Of a stretch of 64,000 nucleotides of DNA, positions 59,102-64,000 are shown in pieces; within the stretch, counting starts at the first letter, position 1; each line of letters begins with the position of its first letter. The notes beneath the pieces are model-generated. The model made no database searches, was not told the origin of the DNA, and worked only from the letters and a program-made list of their open reading frames with translations. Both the position numbers and the translations under genes were made by a program. Origin of the DNA: Kalmusia sp. IMI 367209 (Eukaryota; Ascomycota; Dothideomycetes; Pleosporales; Didymosphaeriaceae); assembly GCA_027946365.1 (NCBI GenBank), contig JAPEUQ010000004.1, positions 1,054,001-1,118,000 of the forward strand, written 5' to 3'.

Positions 59102-60832
59102 ATGCCAGACTTCGAGAAAGAACCGCCTGAATCGTCCAATGAGCAACGGCGCATAGAAGAATCCGTGGATTTTGTCGACCCAGGAATTGCCGCCAAAGAA
59201 GTAGACGTCTTATCCGAAGACGATGCAATATCAATAGCACACTCCAAAGCTACTACAGTATCCGAGCACGATGAAGAGAAGGCTACAGCAAGACCAGAGC
59301 CGCCCAGAGCACTCTCGAGAACGACATCAGTCATTCCTGATGCCGTCATTGTAGAACGTAGAATGAGGAGGGGCTTGTTCGGCCAATTGACTATTATACC
59401 CGAGGTTGAGAACTCATACCATTATGCGCGGAGAACCAAGTGGTTCATCACGACTATTGTGGCTTTTTGCGCTATGGCAGCTCCGATGGGGTCGGCAATT
59501 GTTATGCCGGCGCTGCAAGACATTGCTATTGGATTTGGATCGTCGACGACGATAGCGAATATGAGCGTTGCGGTGTACATGTTGTCAATGTCCATCTTTC
59601 CGCTGTGGTGGAGCTCTTTCTCGGAGACGGTGGGCCGCCGAACGATATACATTATCTCGTTCACGCTATTCACGCTGTTTGCCATTCTCTCGGCGGTTTC
59701 AACGAACATGGCGATGCTGGTAGTCATGCGGACGTTTTCGGGTGGAGCTGCAGCAAGTGTTCAGGCTGTAGGTGCTGGTAGTGTCGCTGACATGTGGGAG
59801 CCGAAAGAGCGTGGAAAGGCCATGGGGCTATTCTACCTTGGGCCACTGTGCGGACCGTTATTCGCTCCCATCATAGGCGGGATCCTCGCGCAGACCTTGG
59901 GTTGGCGGAGCACACAGTGGTTTCTTGTAATATATGGCGGCCTCACGGTCATCATGATCACCTTTGCCCTCCCCGAAACCCTCCGCCGAAAGGAACCAAC
60001 CGCCACCGCTCTCCCAACTCAACAGCCGGCTTCCGGGAAAAACGCTGCGAGGCCTGAACTTGCCCGTGTCTCGACACGCCAGTCCGTCCAAGTCAAAACG
60101 AAATCTACCATCAAAGCCCTCCGCCGCATCTTCCTCGACCCGCTCATCGTCCTTAGTTGGCTCCGGTACCCCCCCGTCGCCCTCACCGTATACTACGCCT
60201 CAATCACTTTCGGCTGCCTCTACTGCCTCAACATCAGCATCCAAGCCTCGTTCGCCAGCGCCCCTTATCATTTCAAAACCATCATCGTCGGCCTCCTCTA
60301 CATCCCCGGCTCCATGGGCTACATCCTCGCGAGCATCTTCGGCGGCAAATGGATCGACAAGATCATGCACCGCGAAGCGCGCAAGGCCGGCCGATACGAC
60401 GAAAACGGGAAGCTCATCCTGCGGCCCGAGGACCGCATGCGCGAAAACGCATGGATCGCCGCCGTCTTGTGGCCCGGCGCCCTTATCTGGTACGGCTGGA
60501 CGGTGCAGAACGGCGTCATCTGGATCGTGCCCATGATTGCAAACTTCTTCTTCGGCGTCGGCTCCATGCTCATCTTCTCGCTCAGCTCGACCATGCTGAC
60601 GGAGTTCATGCCCAGGCGCGCGTCGGCCGGCATCGCCATTAACAATTTTGTCAGGAACATTTGTAGTTTTACGGGCGCCATGGTCGCGGAGCCGGTGTTT
60701 AGGGCCATTGGGAATGGCTGGTTTATGACGATATTGGGGCTGTGGAGTTTGGTGACGGGGCTGATGGTTGTGTGGGCTATGGAAAGATTTGGATCAAGGT
60801 GGAGAGGGAGGATGGTGGCTGCGTTGGGGTAA
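59102..60832 (+). CDS. MFS transporter, DHA1 drug/polyamine type
   Basis: Intronless, 576 aa. An acidic cytosolic N-terminus of about 110 residues, then some 12 hydrophobic segments starting at FITTIVAFCAMAAPMGSAIVM. Motif A-like FSETVGRRTIYIISF follows TM2. ERGKAMGLFYLGPLCGPLFAPIIGG is the antiporter motif C region. A long central loop (about 305-350) and a late EFMPRRASAGIAINNFVRN are as in fungal DHA1 exporters (Flu1/Tpo type). It probably exports small organic molecules by proton antiport; substrate unknown. Third-position GC rises sharply in the second half. A second, related MFS gene begins 2.4 kb away. Confidence 0.93.
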   Translation: MPDFEKEPPESSNEQRRIEESVDFVDPGIAAKEVDVLSEDDAISIAHSKATTVSEHDEEKATARPEPPRALSRTTSVIPDAVIVERRMRRGLFGQLTIIPEVENSYHYARRTKWFITTIVAFCAMAAPMGSAIVMPALQDIAIGFGSSTTIANMSVAVYMLSMSIFPLWWSSFSETVGRRTIYIISFTLFTLFAILSAVSTNMAMLVVMRTFSGGAAASVQAVGAGSVADMWEPKERGKAMGLFYLGPLCGPLFAPIIGGILAQTLGWRSTQWFLVIYGGLTVIMITFALPETLRRKEPTATALPTQQPASGKNAARPELARVSTRQSVQVKTKSTIKALRRIFLDPLIVLSWLRYPPVALTVYYASITFGCLYCLNISIQASFASAPYHFKTIIVGLLYIPGSMGYILASIFGGKWIDKIMHREARKAGRYDENGKLILRPEDRMRENAWIAAVLWPGALIWYGWTVQNGVIWIVPMIANFFFGVGSMLIFSLSSTMLTEFMPRRASAGIAINNFVRNICSFTGAMVAEPVFRAIGNGWFMTILGLWSLVTGLMVVWAMERFGSRWRGRMVAALG

Positions 60833-61289
60833 GAGTACAACGACGGTATATATGGTGCATTAGAAATGCATACACCTGGGCATTTAGCGATAAGCATGGC
60901 AATACGAATATTTGTGACACTGTTGAGTTTTATGCGTATAGCCTCGATCAGATTGTCTTTTCCCGTGGTGACGAGCTGTAGTAAACCCTGAGATTGCTTG
61001 TTCATCAACTGGAAGTGCTCTCGCTCATGATTAGGTGGTCCGCCTAGCAAATATTTCTACGAGAACCTAAGCCTAGAATAAGAATCCCTCGTGCACCCCA
61101 TCATGGAGAACTTCGCGAGAGCGGTCAACGTGATGATTATGCTCCAAAGAACCTCGAGAAAGAGGGCAGAGGCAAACAGGGACAGGAACTCTTTGATACC
61201 AGTCTACCGTAGCCGTGAACCGTTAGAGAGATAGTGTAAACCGAGCTCCCTCAATAACAGTACTGATTATATTAGTATAATCACAGTGC
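60833..61289. other. Intergenic, possibly older part of the CorA-like relic
   Basis: About 460 bp with no supported frame. Some of it may be decayed upstream sequence of the relic that follows, but I could not align it. Confidence 0.35.
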
Positions 61290-61310
61290 ACAGCCTCGCT
61301 CGTTCAAATC

Positions 61311-61732
61311 ATGTGTTCTTGGCTAATTCCCGTCTGGGCCGAGACCTCGCAAAATATAACGTCTGGAGCTTCGAATACTCTCCAAGAATCGGAGAAGCCC
61401 CGTCTTGCCAAAGAGCAGTCAGACCAGACGAAGGCCCAATCCAAGATCCTGATGCTATTTACTCTAGTGACCATCGTATTCATACGTATCATTACCACAC
61501 ATTTCAAAGCTTTGCCCGTTATGACGTAAAAGCTACCATTGTCATTCTTCACCTGATATTATGGAATTAACGTAGTTGATTCACGGGGGAAAGGGGCAAC
61601 ACTACCTAAGCAAGAGTGTGGAAGGTCATGGGCCCTATACCAGGATTTCTCATATTCGGGCTTCTCGGTGCCGCTGGTATCATCTACGTTCAAGCTAAGA
61701 AGAGAAAGGAGAAGAGAGAGAGGATAGATTGA
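61311..61732 (+). pseudogene. Relic of a CorA-like Mg2+ transporter C-terminus
   Basis: The frame from 61311 contains LQESEKPRLAKEQSDQTKAQ then LMLFTLVTIVF. This is the coiled stalk and first membrane helix of fungal CorA-like proteins. The expected continuation appears in another frame: LPLSFFT, a TGA stop, then YYGINVVDSRGK. That matches the family's LPLSFF(T/M)SxFGMN loop. After one more shift, WKVMGPIPGFLIFGLLGAAGIIYVQAKKRKEKRERID gives the second membrane helix and a basic tail ending at 61732. The order is right, but stops and shifts break the frame, and the N-terminal domain is missing. Inferred to be a degenerate fragment. Confidence 0.6.
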
Positions 61733-61920
61733 AGAGATAACAAAGAAGAAAAGAGAATGATCGCAATCACTGCTTCCACTTTGTTAGTATAGTAAGTTAC
61801 CCTAACTATTGAAAAACGTAAGCAGTGTGCATTCCGTATAATATTTCTATTTCAGCGCAACGTGTTACATATGAACGGGATTCTATCTTTCCATGGCTTC
61901 CTCCTTCGTCTTTCTCTCTC

Positions 61921-62700
61921 TCAATCCTCCCATCCTCCGTGCTTCTTCCATTGATCAATCAAAACAAGTGGAACCCCAACGCTCAACCAATAATTCTTCC
62001 ATCCCTCCGATCTCTCCAGGGGCAGTAGAGTCGGATACCCTACCCTAGGCAACCTCGGGTAAGTAAACAGCACCGTCGGCTTACATTTGTTCTTCGGTTC
62101 CCACAGTAGCCCAGTCGTAGGATACCCTGCGAGCGGGTAAGGTGGCTGAGGAGGAACCGGGTATTGGTCAGGGGTGTAGAATTGGCCGGGTAGGAAGCTA
62201 GAGAGTGGTGGCGCGATTTGGGATGTCGGTGCGGGTTGAAAGGACATGTTATGGGGTCGGATATTAAAAGTTGATGATTGAAGCGTAAGACCTGGCATAC
62301 TTGGTTGGCTTAAAGACATGTTGGGTGGAACGACTATGGGAGGGTATTGGACCAGGGCTTTGCCATTAATATGAGGACCGAATTGTTCTTTGAATATAGG
62401 ATCCCAGAAGTGTGGCGAGTATCCGAGAGGGGGAGGTTCAACATACGAAGATGAGAGTGTTTCGCTTATGGAAGGCAGGCTGCACCGCTGATAGCCCGCG
62501 GCCTTTGAAACTGATCCTTGCGTCGAAGACTGGGACTTCAGGGACCTTAAGCTCTTCGAAGTCGGTCCATGGGTGGAGTTCTGGTATGTATGAGAATTTG
62601 AACTCCTCTCAGATTTTCCGCGCGCGGGAGGATGAGACTGACGGGAGTCCGAACCCTTTGAGGTGGTTTTCGATTTGCTAGATTTAGAACTGCCTTTCAT
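61921..62700 (-). CDS. Uncharacterised Ser/Pro-rich protein
   Basis: Single exon, 259 aa. The first 80 residues are Ser/Lys/Thr-rich (MKGSSKSSKSKTTSKGSDS), the next 120 Pro/Ser/Tyr-rich. The last 60 look more structured and conserved (TTGLLWEPKNKCKPTVLFTY, YPTLLPLERSEGWKNYWLSVG, DQWKKHGGWED). No signal peptide or membrane segment. Not recognised. The structured tail suggests a small interaction domain at the end of a disordered chain. It could be lineage-specific; the call rests on frame length and composition only. Confidence 0.55.
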   Translation of the reverse strand: MKGSSKSSKSKTTSKGSDSRQSHPPARGKSERSSNSHTYQNSTHGPTSKSLRSLKSQSSTQGSVSKAAGYQRCSLPSISETLSSSYVEPPPLGYSPHFWDPIFKEQFGPHINGKALVQYPPIVVPPNMSLSQPSMPGLTLQSSTFNIRPHNMSFQPAPTSQIAPPLSSFLPGQFYTPDQYPVPPQPPYPLAGYPTTGLLWEPKNKCKPTVLFTYPRLPRVGYPTLLPLERSEGWKNYWLSVGVPLVLIDQWKKHGGWED

Positions 62701-63201
62701 GGCAAGATCGATGGGTAGTTGATAGTATTATGCAGTATTATGATTCAGATTTTGGAAAGCGAGATATGGAGATAATGATAAAGAAATTCTTGGTACGATG
62801 CTTGATCTGATGAAATATAAAGTCGATGAAGCCAACACATAATGATAGCCGTTTGGTGACTACGACTATTCTGCTTATGGAGATGCGCAAACGAAACCAA
62901 ATTTCTGATTGCTGCCCCTGCTATTCTATTTTATGCAAAGTGAACATCTAAAGTCTAATGCGAAGAAGCAAAATATGCATGTACACTGACAGACTGACAC
63001 CGTCCCATGGTAATTATAGCTTAGAATAGCCTGTCCATCGTCTGAACACGGCACGGGTGTTCATATCCAATGATGACTCTAGTGTGTATAGTGTTCTCTG
63101 ACGATGCGTTATCCTATAAGTCGTTTGGATACGTAGAGGAAAATTAGCTGACGTGGTGCGTCTTCTTGGCATGGTTGGCTGAGATTTGAGACAGGAGATC
63201 T
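62701..63201. other. Intergenic, no gene seen
   Basis: 500 bp, AT-rich. Holds the promoter of the Ser/Pro-rich gene and the 3' flank of the partial MFS gene. Confidence 0.5.
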
Positions 63202-64000
63202 TCACATCGCAACGGGGTAGCGGCTCCGCTTGCGAATAGCAGGGCCGTATTTGAAGAGAACCCAAGGTATTGGCAACATGAGAATAGAAAGGAAGCCGAG
63301 GAGGCTCGTCGCCCATCCGATGCCTAGCTTTTCGTACACTGAAGACTTTGGTCAGCTACTCTATCTCAATTATTCAATATAATTGACCAGGACCACTCAC
63401 TTTGTACTGTGAACAGCGGAAACACAGCACCTAGCGTATACCGAAAGATTCCGTTCGCAGCTATGGCAGACGCGCCATTCAGTGGGCCGTACACGTCCAC
63501 CATGTACAGCGCAGCCGATACCTAAGTTTGTTGCGTTAAATCTTGTACCAATCAGTTGCTGTAATCATACTCACGAATAGACATAGATTTCCCCACGCAA
63601 ACGGTATTGCTCCAACAACCGGTACTGCCCAATGTACGCCTCCATTCGCTGTCCATCCAAACCAGAATAGGCCTACCGGAATGCCAAGGCTACCTATCAT
63701 GGCATTGTACAATCGGTGTTCCGGTTGTGCGTGTGCATGGCCTGCGGCTGATGCCTCGCGGTGCTTCACTTGGTAGAGCTTATTGTCAATCACAAGGCCG
63801 GTTGCCCCGGCAAGGAGGACGCCTAGACCGATGGATAAGAAGACAAGACCTGTCTGTGAAACCGTGAAGGAGTATGGCGGGCGACCGAAGACATACGGGA
63901 TAGCCGCGAAGAAGAGGAATAGGATAGCAAATGTGAATGCTGTGTATAAAGAGAGGAAGAATACGACGGGCTAATAGAGTGAGTATACGACGTTACTATG
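63202..64000 (-). CDS. MFS transporter, DHA1 type, 3' part (cut by window edge)
   Basis: Exons visible: 63970-63575, 63521-63401, 63338-63202; upstream of 63970 is an intron acceptor (TATTAG) and the gene leaves the window. The readable 218 residues include PVVFFLSLYTAFTFAILFLFF, a cytosolic loop (VIDNKLYQVKHREASAAGHA), LYNAMIGSLGIPVGLFWFGWTA, and the late block VSAALYMVDVYGPLNGASAIAANG. They continue to MYEKLGIGWATSLLGFLSIL and a basic end. This is the C-terminal half of a fungal DHA1 polyamine/drug-type exporter. It belongs to the same broad family as the intact MFS gene at 59 kb but has introns and a different sequence, so it is not a recent tandem copy. Confidence 0.88.

Overview
The window reads as nuclear DNA of a filamentous ascomycete, most likely a dothideomycete such as a Pleosporales member (the class is an inference from protein style, not from a search). 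Evidence: about 23 protein-coding genes on both strands, short GT-AG introns of about 41-73 bp, often with CTAA/CTGAC-like branch points, a pentafunctional AROM gene, secreted plant-cell-wall or storage-glucan hydrolases, and no operons, Shine-Dalgarno signals or CRISPR arrays.

Layout. 1-5 kb: a secreted phosphodiester-glycosidase-like protein with a TTKPK repeat, then a five-exon GPI-anchored alpha-amylase on the minus strand. 5.5-12.7 kb: a divergent pair, the Ste7/Fuz7-type MAPKK (minus) and the elongation factor SPT6 (plus). 13.6 kb: a small unknown protein. 16.3-21.7 kb: a divergent pair, a Crp1/Mdg1-like glycogen-binding-domain protein (minus) and the PKA regulatory subunit (plus), separated by 2 kb of GC-rich DNA. 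22.5-29.6 kb: a gene-poor stretch with one decayed gene and one zinc-cluster-less fungal transcription-factor-like gene. 29.6-30.6 kb: a GH93/BNR glycosidase that reads through only if two single-base homopolymer insertions are discounted. 31.9-32.1 kb: a small inverted-repeat element. 32.5-36.7 kb: a nuclear coiled-coil protein with four 23-residue repeats, divergent from the V-ATPase subunit d gene. 38.5-42 kb: an HNH-domain protein and a glutathionyl-hydroquinone-reductase-type GST. 43.3-48.2 kb: AROM, with a one-base homopolymer frameshift in its last domain and a consensus Gcn4/CPC1 box upstream. 49.3-54 kb: a GH43 hydrolase, a glycine-rich GPI protein with repeated exon starts, and pyroglutamyl peptidase I. 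54.5-64 kb: an unknown proline-rich protein, an OTU2 deubiquitinase, a TPMT-type methyltransferase, an MFS transporter, a CorA-like relic, a Ser/Pro-rich unknown, and the 3' part of a second MFS transporter cut by the window edge.

How it fits together. Most intact genes are single-copy housekeeping or signalling genes (SPT6, MAPKK, PKA-R, VMA6, AROM, OTU2). They are interspersed with secreted carbohydrate-active enzymes (amylase, GH93, GH43). There is no secondary-metabolite cluster and no obvious defence island. I did not find a convincing undescribed multi-gene system. The best leads are the three homopolymer frameshifts, the two decayed genes, the repeat-bearing proteins and the inverted-repeat element. 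All exon coordinates were inferred by eye from splice consensus plus family alignment.
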